Positions 1-11,004 of a stretch of DNA of 64,000 nucleotides are shown here, in pieces; position 1 is the first letter of the stretch; every line of letters begins with the position of its first letter. Location: assembly GCA_025506515.1 (NCBI GenBank), contig CM046458.1, positions 40,819,731-40,883,730 of the forward strand, in the 5' to 3' direction. This stretch comes from Flaveria trinervia (Eukaryota > Streptophyta > Magnoliopsida > Asterales > Asteraceae). The notes below the pieces were generated by a model that made no database searches, was not told where the DNA came from, and worked only from the letters and a program-made list of their open reading frames with translations. A program made the translations under genes and the position numbers.

Positions 1-36
1 TGGTGAAGGTATGGACCTATCTATTATGATGATGAT

Positions 37-112
37 ATTTGTGTTGTGTATATTATACATGTAAGAGTTATCATAAATTTGTGTTGTGTATATTATACAT
101 GTAAGAGTTATC
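37..112 (+). repeat. 36-bp tandem duplication
   Basis: A 36-base unit at 37-72 is repeated without mismatch at 77-112, a 40-base period, inside the U3 region of the copia A LTR. It contains the palindromic core gtatattatac. It is probably a local replication-slippage duplication. Confidence 0.85.
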
Positions 113-610
113 TTATAGGATGATGCTAACCAAAGATCTCTCAGCATGTAATTGAACTACAAAGAAGTTACTTCGGAAGATTCAACCATGCGCAAAGAAA
201 ATTCACCAAGTGTCAAATCTTCCGAAGCCAAAGATAGAAATCTTCTGAAGCTAAAAATGAAGTCTTCCAAATCTTAAAAACTAATTTCTTTTGAAGACTT
301 TGAATACATGTGTTCTGACACACGTTTGACAAAAGCTGAACAACTTTTCACTGGCAGCTCTGAGTACTCACCAACTTACACAAGTTGGTGATCATCTTCA
401 TACTTGTCAGTTGTACATTATGATGTTCGTGTCTGTAACTTTTCACTCTTGTAATTTTATTCTTTTTGTGATATATTAGGATGTGAGTAATGACATGTCG
501 TAGTCACATGTCAAAAGACAATCTTTCTTTTGACTATACATTGATCTTGTTGTCTAGATTAGTGTCTACCTGGCCTTTAAAGTTGTTCGGCTTTAGGTTG
601 TAGTATAAAG

Positions 611-3137
611 TGTCACACCCCAACCTTGACGGCGGAAACATCGAGGAGTGAGAGTTAAGATCGTTCACAACCACATAACGCTATTATTAAATCCAAAAAT
701 ATTATTCATAAGTTTCAAAGGTAATATTACAAACACAAGTCTGAAATATGAACACAATATAAGAAATATAACAATCTCATTCATTAAGTTAACTAGGTCC
801 ATTTCTAGGTGTGGACAACTTCAAAAATGGCAATCAAGCTTGAGTATTTCCTGAAACATGTTAAAAATAAAAGGTTAACAATAATGTTGGTGAGATTTCC
901 ATAGTTTGCAATACATAAGTATATAGAAGATGGCAATTCATGTTGTGAGTTAGAGAACAAAGTACTAGGGATGTAAGACAGAATGCACAATCAAACCTCG
1001 ATAAAGTTTTACAAGTCTCAAACATTTACAAGTATATACGATTAGCTAAGTGTACTTGGATCAACCAAGCATGCTTGTCTGGCCCATAGATCTATGACGT
1101 CGCTAAGCTAGCAATAGTTAATGAATGTACATGTATTCGACATTATATGGTAGCCACAAAGTTCAACTAACCACTACATACAAGTAAATTGCCATAAGTT
1201 TACAAGAATCAAACGTGTTTACAAGTGAAAATTTTATAATTTAACATGTTTCACCCTAAAAGTGTAAAAATATAAAAAGGGGTATAGAAATACTCACCTG
1301 GTCAATAAATATATAATTGACGATTAATAAGAAAAAATAATAGCCGTTGTTCCAACGTAAACTTTCACAATGCACCTAGAAACATAAATATATTTACAAG
1401 GTTTTAAGTTTAATAATAGCTTAACGAATTCACGAGAACTAGGGTTTCAACTTGGTATTTGGGAGTTTTACTAATTAAATAAAATAAAATGGTATATTTG
1501 TTTATGTTTTAATTCAATAAAATATACTATTTAATCATTTTACTATTAAGAAACGAAAAGAAATCATTTGAGATAAAGTTTAAGTATAGTTTAAATAACT
1601 TTTATAATTTTTAAACGAACCATCATTAAACATTAATATATATAGATAATAATATTTGAACAATATATAATTTGGTGATTTAAGACATTATTTAAAGTCT
1701 ATTTATAAGAACATAAACTAAATAAATTATTGTCTAAAATATTTAATAAAAGTATTAAAATGTTTTTATGAAATAAATTGCAGAAAATAGTATGGTGTCA
1801 TTAAAAATTTAACAAGTTCACAAATTGTTTTTTATAAAAGATTAAAAAGTTTCTAAATTTAAAACAAGGCTAAATCAACCCAAAAATGAAAGTTGAAGGG
1901 GCCCGGGTTCGAACCCGGGACCTCAATGTTGGACTCCAAGTGTATAACCAGTGAACCAGGGCCTTGGCCTTGATAGGCTTCGGTTCATAATAGTTTTAAA
2001 CCATAACATGAAACAAATCCCCAATTAACCTATGAACCCTAATTCGAAATCCCCCAAATTGACACATATTCGATGTTGTTATACAGAATTTCCATAGGTC
2101 TTTTGTTCTCTATATGAAAATGAGTATATAGTAGCGTTTAATTACCCGATTTGAAGTTGACCACTATAAGAACAAACGAAGAACACGTTGCGGCTTGATC
2201 GAAGTCGGTTCACGATGAAAATGTGCACGATAGTCAAATTCGTGTTGAAGAAAGCATCTAAAGGCCTAGGTGAACCAAAGCCCTCTATCAATTGAAATCA
2301 ATAATGCTCGGAAGGTAGTCTTTGTTCGAGTTGCAGGTTCACGATGAAAGTGATACTCGAATTCAATGGTTGTGTGTTTCTCAGGAGAAATTAGCTTGAT
2401 TACAACGTTAGGAATGGATAGACAATTGTTTATGTTAAGTTAATTCGATTATTATTGTACTTTATGTTTGAACAACTATGAGTTTAAAGACCCTCGGTTA
2501 CTCGATCGAATAGGCTTTGTAACCGATGTTAAAACCCAATTAAAGTAGTTAACCACGTTCGATTCGAGTACAGGAAACGGTTGGCATGGCTTTGGGGGTT
2601 TCAATTCGAAGAAAAAGGGAATTTTAGGACCACCGGACTCCGGCGGAGGGTGGCCGGAGTTGTGGCCGGAAAAACGCAAGGGATAAGGGTGGGTGGTTTG
2701 GGTTTTTAATTAATTACAAAATTACCGCCTGTAGTTTCAAAAGTTACATTTTATGCATAAAACCTTTATTTTAAGTTTTAAAAATGACAACTAACCCCCC
2801 CTAAGTTAATTATTTCAAGCTTTTAACTCTTACAAGTTTAAAATTTCCACAAATTATTAGTAGTAGTAATCTTATTATTAGTATTATTATTTTGACAATT
2901 ATCTCTATTAATTTTATTAATAATGCTTCCATTTTTTATTTTAGTTATTAATTTTATTATAATTATCATCATTATTATTATTTAAGTTAATAGTTATATT
3001 TTTAGATTTTATATTAAGGGTTAAAGACAAATTACAAATAAACATAAATAACATATGAGTTTCATAATGGACAATAATTACCCTTGTAAGAATAAACGAA
3101 GTTAACTTTCTATTAAGGGAAAATACGAGATGTTACA
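611..3137 (+). mobile_element. Solo LTR of a Ty3/gypsy-type element, 2527 bp
   Basis: The element begins TGTCACACCCC and ends GATGTTACA, giving TG..CA termini with short imperfect inverted ends. It is flanked by the exact 5-bp duplication taaag (606-610 and 3138-3142). The outside flanks join into one continuous copia A LTR, so this is a clean insertion. There are no internal domains, primer site or second LTR, which fits a solo LTR left by LTR-LTR recombination. The length and the TGTnACACCC start resemble long LTRs of plant chromovirus-type gypsy elements (inference). Short reading frames inside it have no recognisable domain. Apart from the tRNA-like stretch near 1895-1960 I see only AT-rich noncoding sequence. 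Confidence 0.8.
1893..1962 (-). other. tRNA-like A/B-box segment inside the solo LTR
   Basis: On the minus strand a TGGTTCACTGG stretch fits the Pol III A-box consensus. About 35 bases downstream GGTTCGAACCC fits the B-box and lies in an 18-bp perfect palindrome, cccgggttcgaacccggg (1903-1920). The spacing resembles a tRNA or tRNA-derived SINE head. I could not draw a good acceptor stem, and the T-stem does not give the usual 7-base loop, so I do not call a functional tRNA. Confidence 0.3.
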
Positions 3138-3346
3138 TAAAGTATCTCATGTAACCGGTTTTTGGACTAAGCATTGTAAAACTTGTAAAATTACCTGAGA
3201 ACATTATACATCATCCTTGAAAACCAATACTTGTGTTCTTGAGTTTTTTACTAGTTCTTTGTTTCTTTGTCTGGTTCATTATTTGATCTAGTAAGTATGA
3301 ACATTCTCCAACTATGAAACTATTACATAACCATAACCAGTCCTAC

Positions 3347-3433
3347 AATTAGTATTACAGTTTTATAGGCTCTTGATTGTAAGATCTCACCATCTTAAAT
3401 CTCTTTAGTTTCATAAAACACTTACTTGCTCAA
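3347..3433 (+). promoter_or_regulatory. Copia A degraded primer-binding site and leader
   Basis: Directly after the LTR end, tagtattacagt (3349-3360) aligns with the intact TGGTATCAGAGC of copia B at 48927-48938, and the following 'aggctcttgattgt.agatct.accat' is shared with copia B. Several substitutions would weaken tRNA priming. The short leader runs to the gag ATG at 3434. Confidence 0.6.
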
Positions 3434-5145
3434 ATGGTAGCTCTTACTAAGGCTGATATGAAAACCAACACGATGACTAAGTCTCCACTGATCAATCCTT
3501 ATGACTTTGAGACTTGGTGTATGAGGATGAAAGGCTTCATTAAGTCTCAAGACAACAGGATGTGGAGATCTGTAGTCTCGGGACCTCACATCCAAAGTGC
3601 TGCTTCAGCAACTGCTAGAGGTGGGATGATACTAGAGGATGTGGCCAACTATTCTAAGGAATATTGGAAGAAGATTGATATAGATCAGAAAGCCATAACC
3701 GCTTTTCAAACTACTATTCCAAACTCCATCTACAAATGCTTCAAGAAGTGCAAGACTACAAAAGAACTCTAGAATGCACTGAAGCTGATTGAATGAAGGA
3801 TCTGATGAAGCCAAGGAAAATAAGGACGTCATGAAGTAGCAGTTTGAAAACTTCACCCATTTAAGACATATAAAACAATGACTCAACAATACTTTAGGTA
3901 TGTTAAGATTGTAGATATTTTGATGGATGTTGGAGTCAAACTTGAGAATAGGGATACTGTGAGGAAGTTCATGTTCTATCTTCCCTAGGACTGTTCAAAT
4001 AGCTCAATGCTCGAAACTCGTTAAAAAAGGCTCAAAAAGTTTCTCGTTCAATTTTGGCTCGGTTGTAAATGAGCCGAGCCACTTGGTTCGGTTTGTAAAC
4101 GAACCGAGCATGAGCAAAGGTAAGCTCGTTCGTTGCTTGCTCGGTTTCGATTAAATGATTTTTATTATAACTTTTATATATTACATGTATGTAATATGTT
4201 CGTTTATTTATTTAGAGTTTAGGACATTACCATGTTAATTATTTACACCCTTGCTTCCTTTTAATTTTTCTAAACATCATTTTTCGGAATTTTGTATACT
4301 TGCACCAAAGCGGGTATAGTGGATGTGAAAATGGTCGCAATGGAGGTTGTGGGCATGGGTTTTACCATCATTTATTTATGATTGAGTTAAACTTATTTTG
4401 TATGTTTTCTTTTGTTACATTATTGAGTTAGAGTTTGAACTTGAAACTTTTGAATAAATTATTAGTTTGCATTAAATTGCAATATGAAACCAAGCCAAAC
4501 TGAGTAAAATTAAGCTCTTGGTTTTAAACCAAAACGAGTTTGAGCGAGCATTTTTTTCTCGATTTCTTAAATTCTAACTGAACCGATGGGCTCGGTTTGT
4601 AAACGAACCGAGTTCGAGCGAGTCTACGTTTGGTTCAGTTCAGTTTGTGAACAACCTACTCTTCCCATACAGTGGACACACTATTGTGGGGCTATTAAGA
4701 GAACTAAAAATCTATCTACCCTCGTTCTCACTGAGCTGTATGGTAGTTTGAGCGGTTAGCAATGGAGATGAACATGCAAAATCCATCTACTAACTCATCC
4801 AACAATCAACAGAGTTTAGCCTTCATGTGGTTGAAAGGAATAGCAAAGAAACACAACATCATCTGATCTACTACCCTCACAACTCATAAAGGAGTCCTTT
4901 CATCACCTTCCCAAAGACACCAATGGAGAGCCACACTCAAGGAAGCCCATTCCAAAAGCCAGCTCTTCTCAATCCTTTGTGTCTTAAGATGAAAGTTATG
5001 AGAACTTATTCTTCACTCTTGAAGACTTTGACTGCATTCATCCAGATGATCTGGAGTAAATGAAGATAGTCCAGCAGATGAATCTTATCACTCACTGAGC
5101 CAAAAAGTTCTACAAGAGAACAGGAAGAAAGTTTATACGCAATGT
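3434..5145 (+). pseudogene. Copia A gag, first part (interrupted, decayed)
   Basis: The gag capsid polyprotein of copia A. An open stretch from ATG 3434 to stop 3772 encodes about 112 residues. It holds the typical copia gag N-terminus (NPYDF-x-WCMRMKGF, then a WRSVVSGP segment and a SIYKCFKKC segment). After 3772 only frame-broken similarity remains: FMFYLP is cut at 3985 by the MITE and resumes at 4667 as a QWTHYC..IKRT..LSTLVLTELYG stretch, matching copia B near 49530-49630. The gag then stops at 5145 where copia C1 is inserted, and continues at 37652. It cannot make a full product. Confidence 0.8.
3986..4658. mobile_element. hAT-type MITE in copia A gag
   Basis: A 673-bp non-coding element with ends TAGGACTGTTCA and, reversed, TAGGTTGTTCA. 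It is flanked by an 8-bp duplication, atcttccc (3978-3985) and ctcttccc (4659-4666), matching at 7 of 8 bases. Subterminal inverted motifs near CTCGGTTTGTAAACGAACCGAG occur at 4088-4109 and 4591-4612, each itself a hairpin. 8-bp duplications and GGxxTGTTCA ends are typical of hAT elements. There is no transposase frame, so it is non-autonomous. The gag reading resumes on the far side, which supports the boundaries. Confidence 0.75.
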
Positions 5146-5460
5146 TGTAGATACATTTGTACCTAGTTTAGGAGCTTAATGTAAAATGTATTTCATGTCT
5201 TATATATATGTAATTGAATGGGTATGAATGAAATACAATGTGTGATTGATGCATATAATATTTAATATTTCATTGGTTATTGTGTGATAACGCATATTAA
5301 ACTAACTATATAGGTTTGTGGTTGTTTATATAATTCTTAGTCAATAGTGATTGAGAAACATGTTCAAACTTAATTGTGTGAAGTTCTCATGCGAATGGAC
5401 CATGCTAATGGACCATACACATGAATACTTCATGCTAATGGACTAGTCGCATGATTTGAG
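5146..5460 (+). repeat. Copia C1 5' LTR, first part
   Basis: Starts TGTAGATACATTTGTACC and continues nearly identically to the LTR at 36911. It is cut at 5460 by the gypsy element. About 25 bases of this LTR resume at 11510 (ccagaagactggat, matching 37224 onward). It ends in the TCGCACGACT motif zone (here gtcgcatgat). Confidence 0.75.
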
Positions 5461-6598
5461 TGTGTTGAGATGCTATTTTAAGTGTTTAAATGTTAAATAT
5501 TAAGTCTGATTACTCGTATTTATGCATTTGATCATGTTGAATAGGTTAACTAGGAGTTTGAAGTGATTTTGTAGGAAAAATAACCAAGTTGGAAGCTTCC
5601 ATGGTGATACAAGGCGTTGGAGGGGTCAAGAAACGAAGATTAAAAATGCAGTAGAAAAGTTTCCACCGTAGCCTACTACAGCCACCGTAGGCTACGCCAG
5701 CATCAGCAAAAAAACAGCAGAATACCCCCTAGCGTAGGCTACGCTGGCTGGCGTAGCCTACGCCAGGACCTCCATGAAACACCTATAAAACCGCGTTTTT
5801 GTTAGGTTTCACCCACGACTTGCCCCCCATTCGACCTAGGACGATTTGAGACAAATTTTGGGTGTTTCTAGACCTGTGATTCACTATTCTACATCGTTCT
5901 AACACCATTCAATCATCCGGGATGCAATTCAACAACGATTTGGAAGATCATTCAAGAACAATGAGTGGCTAAACTTCTCGTGATCTACTTCGGGTAACGG
6001 GTTTTGTGTGATTAGGTTCTTGTTCTTGTTAGACTTGTGATGGGATTAAACTTTAGAACCATTTAAGTTTTTTTATAAGTTTAACTTTTGTTTTTATTGT
6101 TTAAACAATTATGTTGGTGGACCTTTATTTGAATGTCGTATGATCTTGCACGAATCGTATGGTTGTAGAGTTTTGGTTACTAATTGAATTGGTATTGTGT
6201 ATTAAGACCTGTTAAGTCTTGATTATCATTATCACTTAATCATTACACGTATAGAATCCCCGTTAAGGATTTTCTACCAAGTTGAACTAAACACTTACCG
6301 AAAACCAAACCTTAACCCCGAAGTAGATTACTCTTTCTTATAATTGTCTTCTAAATCAAGTTTATTCCTTTGCAATTTGTTTTCTTAGTTAATTTCTTAA
6401 TCAAATCCAATTTGTACAGCTAAGAAGCAATAGTTTAAGTAATTTGATAATTTAGTTAATCATTTCTTATAAATCAATTTACAATACACCGACCACTAAG
6501 TCCACGAGGTTCGACAACCCTACTTACCCTAACTAGTTTAAGGTGAATAGAAATACAATTTAACATTTTATTTGATTGGTACTTCGACATCGATCAAA
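5461..6598 (+). repeat. Gypsy 5' LTR (probable extent)
   Basis: The LTR starts at TGTGTTGAGATG and ends just before the aattttggcgcc primer region. Only its first 500 bases are present in the 3' copy. A TATA box (tataaaa, 5784-5790) lies downstream of an inverted-repeat cluster built on GTAGCCTACG/CGTAGGCTAC (5667-5763). The 5961-6598 part is AT-rich with no coding signal and would be the R/U5 region. Confidence 0.6.
5667..5790 (+). promoter_or_regulatory. Inverted-repeat cluster and TATA box of the gypsy LTR
   Basis: Four near-copies of the palindrome-like 10-mer GTAGGCTACG/CGTAGCCTAC lie between 5667 and 5763 in alternating orientation, so they can pair as two nested hairpins (gcgtaggctacgct with ggcgtagcctacgcc). 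The TATA box tataaaa follows at 5784-5790. The same layout is kept at 11211-11334 in the 3' LTR. Confidence 0.65.
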
Positions 6599-6601
6599 TT
6601 T

Positions 6602-6617
6602 TGGCGCCGTTGCCGGG
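6602..6617 (+). promoter_or_regulatory. Gypsy primer-binding site
   Basis: The sequence tggcgccgttgccggg is the primer site seen in many plant gypsy elements, commonly linked with tRNA-Asp priming. It marks the start of the internal region and shows that the 5' LTR must extend to about 6598. Confidence 0.75.
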
Positions 6618-6737
6618 TAATCGGTGTGCTTGGTGTTTTGCTATTAGATTTGTGTTTAGTTTTTGTTATTTGTTTTGCTTTATTTCGTTATTTCCTTGTT
6701 ACGCTTAGTGTTTTTCAGTGTGTAGGTGACAGGTTGC

Positions 6738-8140
6738 ATGCATACTCGTAATTCGGGTAGGAAATCACCATTAGTGTTCGATCCAAAGATAGGGAAATCG
6801 GCAAGGTATAATCGTGTTCTGCATCGATCAGGGATACCAACTACATCAATTTCACAAGCTAATTGATCAAGTAGCTGATAGTTCGTCTGATTCAACCCAA
6901 ATGGATGACCCAAATAACCAACCACCTCAAAATCCAAACCCTCCTCCTAATAACCAAAATCAAAACCCAAATCCACTTCCACCACCAAATAACAACCGCA
7001 ACAATAACCTGAATCAACCACCATCCAATGATAATATGAATTAAAATAACCTCAATCAAGGAGATGACTTTGATCATGTGAGCATGCATAGTGTCCATAC
7101 GGGTAATGAAGATTATGAAGATGAATGGAATAACAATGAAGAACCCCATAATGGTGCAAATTATGATGCTTGGGATGGAAACGTTGGTGGAGGTGATGGA
7201 TATAATGGAAATAACAATTGGGGGAACAATCATTATGGATGGAATGCACTACCTATGAATCAACAACGAGGTGGAGTCAATAATAATTTCAACCAACCAA
7301 GAAAACCTCAAAGAGCTCAAGTACATGGTGTGGATAGCCATTTCAGACCAGCTATTCTGAAAATCCAAATCCTATCGCACCTCCAAATCGTAGTGGAAGA
7401 GCTTTTGATGTGCACCCTCATTATCTCACTATTCTTCCAGCATTTAGAGGCACTTTAACAGAAGAACCATATATGCATCTTGCTGAATTTGATGCCATAT
7501 GTAGCACTATTGGTGGAAATCACTTCACACAAGATGAAGTGAGGTTGCGTCTGTTTCAATTTACTTTGAAAGATAGAGCTAAGCAATGGTTCCTGACTTT
7601 GCCTGACAATAGTATTCATACTTGGCAAGAGATGCAAAGGGTTTTCCTTGAAGAATATTACTCTATGGGAAAGACAAGTGATGCAAGAGAGGCTATTTGG
7701 TCTTTTCAACAACAAAGGGGTGAGCAATTTCATGAGGCATTTACAAGATTCGAGGAGTTGACCCGTATGTGTCCTCATCATGGTATTGAAAGGTGGGAAT
7801 TGATTAAGGCATATTCAGATGGACTAACACCAGAAGAAAGAAAATACTTGTATTCTACAAGTAATGGAACATTCTTATCTAATCATGAAGATATGGATTG
7901 GGAATTCCTAGAATGAATGTGCAAGAATTCCAAAGCTCAAGCTTCAGCTAGTAGTCGGTCAAAGCCTGCTCAGACAAGGTCAACCACCATTGATTATGAG
8001 ACTAAAGAAAGAATTGCATCTTTGGAAAGACAATTGGCTAAGTTAGGACAAGTGGGGACTAAAGATGTAGCTTATTTGGATTTAATGTATGCAATGAATG
8101 TGGTGAACTGGGGCATGCAAGTGTAAAGTGTCCGTTGCCT
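6738..8140 (+). pseudogene. Gypsy gag with CCHC zinc knuckle (frame-broken)
   Basis: Gag capsid/nucleocapsid protein. The likely start is ATG 6738 (MHTRNSGRKSP), then an Asn/Pro-rich stretch (about 6900-7040), a Gly/Asn-rich stretch (7078-7330), and the best-preserved part, 7410-7916. That part is a retrotransposon gag domain with RLRLFQFTLKDRAKQW, a TWQEM..FLEEYY segment and a CPHHGIERW segment. A zinc knuckle C-x2-C-x4-H-x4-C (CNEC, GELGH, ASVKC) lies near 8093-8135. Stops or frameshifts occur near 6865, 7042, 7360, 7914 and 8080. The domain order is normal for gypsy gag. Confidence 0.8.
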
Positions 8141-8437
8141 CTAAGTCAACATGAAATGGTGAATCAAGTACATGGAGAGAATAAGAAGTTTGATATGAAC
8201 TCCAATACTTATCATGCCGGTTTGAGAAATCATCAAAACTTGAAGTATGGAAATGTTTCAAACCATATGAATCCTAATTTTCAAGGTAGTAATCAAGATG
8301 GTCAAGCATATTAGAACCGACAACAAGGGAATTACAATCAAAATGGTTATCCAAGAACCTCATATTCTCAAGGAAACAATCAAGGGAGCTATAACCATAG
8401 GGGTCAACAAGAGTCTACAAATACAAAGTTAGATGCT

Positions 8438-9055
8438 TTGATAAATATTATAAAAGAGAATATGAAAGAGAATAAAAGGGAAAATGAAATAAGAGACAAA
8501 GCTTATGAAGCTTTGAATAAACAAGTGGGTCAACTTGCTGAGGACGTAGCCCAGATTAAATGTAACCCCGTGAAGCTACCGAGTGATACCACTATCAATC
8601 CTCAAAATCAAGGAAACAACACGAAAAACATGAGAAATGTTCACATCAATTCGGTTAGTATCCTTCCTGACTCTAAAATTATTGATAATAACTTTACTTC
8701 TTTTCCACAACAAATTGCAGATAAGGAAGAAAAAGCAGATGCAGTGGAAGATAGTGATGATGGAGCACCCATCATTCCAATCAAAGTGGGGAAATTGAAG
8801 ATAAAAAGAGCACTCTTGGATTATGGAACATCTGTTAGTATCTTGCCAAGTATGTTATATGATCAGTATGACTTCGGTTCTCTAGAGAAAGTTAACACCA
8901 CTGTGGTGTTAGCTGACTTATCTCGGAAAAGTCCTCAGGGGATGGTAAGGAATGTTATAATCAAGTTGGGAGAATTTTACTACCCGGTAGACTTTATGGT
9001 GCTTGATTATGCACCGGTGAGGACAAACGAGCAACTTTGGGTCGACCGTTTTTAG
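8438..9055 (+). pseudogene. Gypsy retropepsin-like protease
   Basis: An open frame of 205 residues. The N-terminal half is charged linker from the end of gag (NKQVGQLAEDVAQIK). The C-terminal half is an aspartic protease of the Athila/Tat kind: PIIPIKVG, then the active-site strand LLDYGTSVSILP, then a VVLADLSRKSP..MVRNV flap-side segment and a YPVDFMVLD strand. The catalytic D-x-G is kept, with Tyr at the middle position where many relatives have Ser or Leu. Similarity continues past the stop to about 9190 (FLATANAQINSRNGTIEI). Confidence 0.75.
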
Positions 9056-9274
9056 CAACTGCCAATGCTCAAATCAATTCTCGGAATGGAACAATTGAAA
9101 TAACTTACGAAACTCGTAAGTTAAGTTTTGATGTATTTTCCAAGTCAGTTAATTATTTTGTTAATGAGAAGTTTTTATGGAAGATATGACTAACGTGTGT
9201 GTTCCTACTTATACTTCATGTGTAAGTATGAAAACCAACTTTGAGAATGGTTTTGAGTATGATAGGTTAAACAT

Positions 9275-9499
9275 GTGGACTTGAAGGAATTGACGAATTT
9301 GAAAGAAGAGAAAAAGCCAATTATGATGATGGAAACAAAAAATGAGAAGCCTAAAATGAAGAAAAAAGTCAGCGATCCACTTGATCATATTAAAGGCAGA
9401 GTTGAGGCATTAATGTTTGGGCCACAATACGATCTAGTTGAAGACCTACCATATTATTTGAAGAATACTGGAGTCAAGCATCCTACTCGACCACCATGA
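9275..9499 (+). pseudogene. Lysine-rich 3' remnant of the gypsy coding region
   Basis: An open stretch of about 74 residues, Lys/Glu-rich (LKEEKKPIMMMETKNEKPKMKKK), ending in a PYYLKNTGVKHPTRPP tail. I recognise no domain. It sits where RT should follow protease, so it may be a fusion point left by a pol deletion. It is followed at about 9539 by a 'gcgctattcgggaggcaacccg' segment, of a kind I associate with the 3' internal region of Athila-like elements (from memory). Confidence 0.4.
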
Positions 9500-11004
9500 G
9501 TGGTCGCAGGTATGGTCTGGCTGAAGACCTAAAACTTAGCGCTATTCGGGAGGCAACCCGAAATTAATTTTATGTTTTTATGTTTAATGTGTTTGTTTAA
9601 GTAGTTTGTATTGTTAATTTGGTGGTGTTATTATTATTATGTGTTGGGAGTGGTTGTTTTTAAGTTTGGGCCGGTTTGGGTTGAAAAGTCATTGTGTTGA
9701 TTGATTGGATAATTGATTTAAAGAAATCTTACACTTAACCTAAATACCATACATTAGGGACAATGTATCCCAAGTGTGGGGACGAGGGAAAGAAAAATGT
9801 AAAAAAATTTAAAATTTTTGTTTTTTAGCAATCCAATTGGGCATAAAAACAACAGTTAAACCATGCCAATTGATTCCTACCGTGTTCAAAAGTAATGGTT
9901 ATTAGTCATGGTCTAATTCCAAGATAGCATAAGAAATTATGGTTAGTAAGGTTTTTAGAAAATGTTAAGAATTACCTAGTTGTGGTTAACAAGCTATTGG
10001 TGTAATAAATTCATGCATACATCGGCATCCCATATTTCCTAACTTGGTGAGATGTTGAAGCCTATTAGATTGTTAATTCATAAATCTTATTTTATTTGTT
10101 AAGTGTAGGCCGTATGACTCTTTGTATTAGAACTTGTGTGATTTGATGCATGCTAAGACGATGACTTGATAAATGCACATAGATGATAGAGGCAATTTAG
10201 GACCCCCATTTCCTTTCAAACTATTTTTGTGCCTTACCAGTTCCTAAATTTCCCCTAGTAACCGTTTTGAGCCTTAAACCATTTCCTTTGTCACAACCAC
10301 ATAATTAGAACCCGAATCAACCCATTCACCACTGATGATGACATTCCAAGTGTATTAGTATTTAATTTTTGGTAATAGTTAGTGATTGAAAAAAAAGAAA
10401 AAAAAGAAAAAAAAGAAAAAAAAGAAAAAAAAGAAAAAAAAGAAAAAAAAGAAAAATGCAAAAATACCAAGTATGGGATTAGTGTGTGCCCATTGTTCTT
10501 TTATCGTTAGTAGTAGTTATTTTAATAAGAATGTTGTACCTTGATTATTTTAGCCACTTTCACAGCCAAACATTCATACCCGAACCTAAACCCAAAACCG
10601 ATAAGTCCTTGTGATATGTGCATTATTAATGTATTACTGTGGAAGTTTGATCATCACTCAAGCATATGATAACAAAGTTTCATACGTGGACCTTTTGAGT
10701 GATTTATTGGTGCAATTTTAACCAATCCAGAAATAAACCGAGTGGAGCGAAAATAGTGAGGGGTGTGTTGCATGAAAATAAAAACCAAAAGTCTGTTAGG
10801 TTTATTAGGATGATTCTGTTTTGAAATAAATGTAACACACTTTACTTGCTAACCAAACACGATTGTTGTAATTCGGGAATAGGGTATGACTTTGGACCAT
10901 AGCTAAGACATAGTAATGGACCTTGGTTTATATATTGTTGTCTAGTGTTTCAAAAGGATTTGCTTGAGGGCAAGCAAAGGTTAAGTGTGGGGATGTGATG
11001 TGGG
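9500..11004 (+). other. Gypsy 3' non-coding internal region
   Basis: This 1.5-kb stretch has no coding similarity that I can see and lacks all RT, RNase H and integrase motifs. It contains a 9-bp microsatellite at 10388-10455. It ends in a G-rich tract (gtgtggggatgtgatgtggg, 10985-11004) that would serve as the polypurine tract before the 3' LTR. Confidence 0.6.
10388..10455 (+). repeat. (GAAAAAAAA)n microsatellite
   Basis: About seven consecutive copies of a 9-base unit, one G and eight A, within the gypsy 3' non-coding region. The copies are almost perfect, suggesting recent slippage. Confidence 0.9.

Larger units (their letters stand above)
1..3346 (+). repeat. Copia A 5' LTR, interrupted by a solo LTR
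   Basis: This is the 5' LTR of the outermost copia element. It probably begins before the window, so its start is not seen. It carries CTTCGGAAG at 171-179 and CTTCCGAAG at 219-227, the iterated motif shared with the LTRs of copia B (48153-48181) and G (56828-56836). The segments on either side of the 611-3137 insertion together align by eye with the copia B LTR near 48670-48760 (a Cggct..aggt.gtagtata stretch, then tctcat...ctcatgtaa). The LTR ends in CCTACA at 3346, immediately before a degraded primer site. About 810 bases of LTR remain once the insertion is removed. Confidence 0.7.

Noticed and set aside
37..112. A CRISPR-like direct repeat
   Set aside because: Only two copies with a 4-base spacer, inside a plant LTR; it is a simple tandem duplication.
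1893..1962. A functional tRNA gene
   Set aside because: A- and B-box-like motifs exist, but no acceptable acceptor stem, anticodon arm or 7-base T-loop could be drawn; kept only as tRNA-like.
2476..2679. A 67-residue minus-strand frame in a GC-richer patch (SGHNSGHPPPESGGP)
   Set aside because: Lies inside the solo LTR, has no recognised domain and no conserved context.
6892..7249. Minus-strand frames rich in Ile/Val/Trp and in His, resembling membrane or metal-binding proteins
   Set aside because: Antisense shadows of the Asn/Pro/Gly-rich gypsy gag N-terminus.
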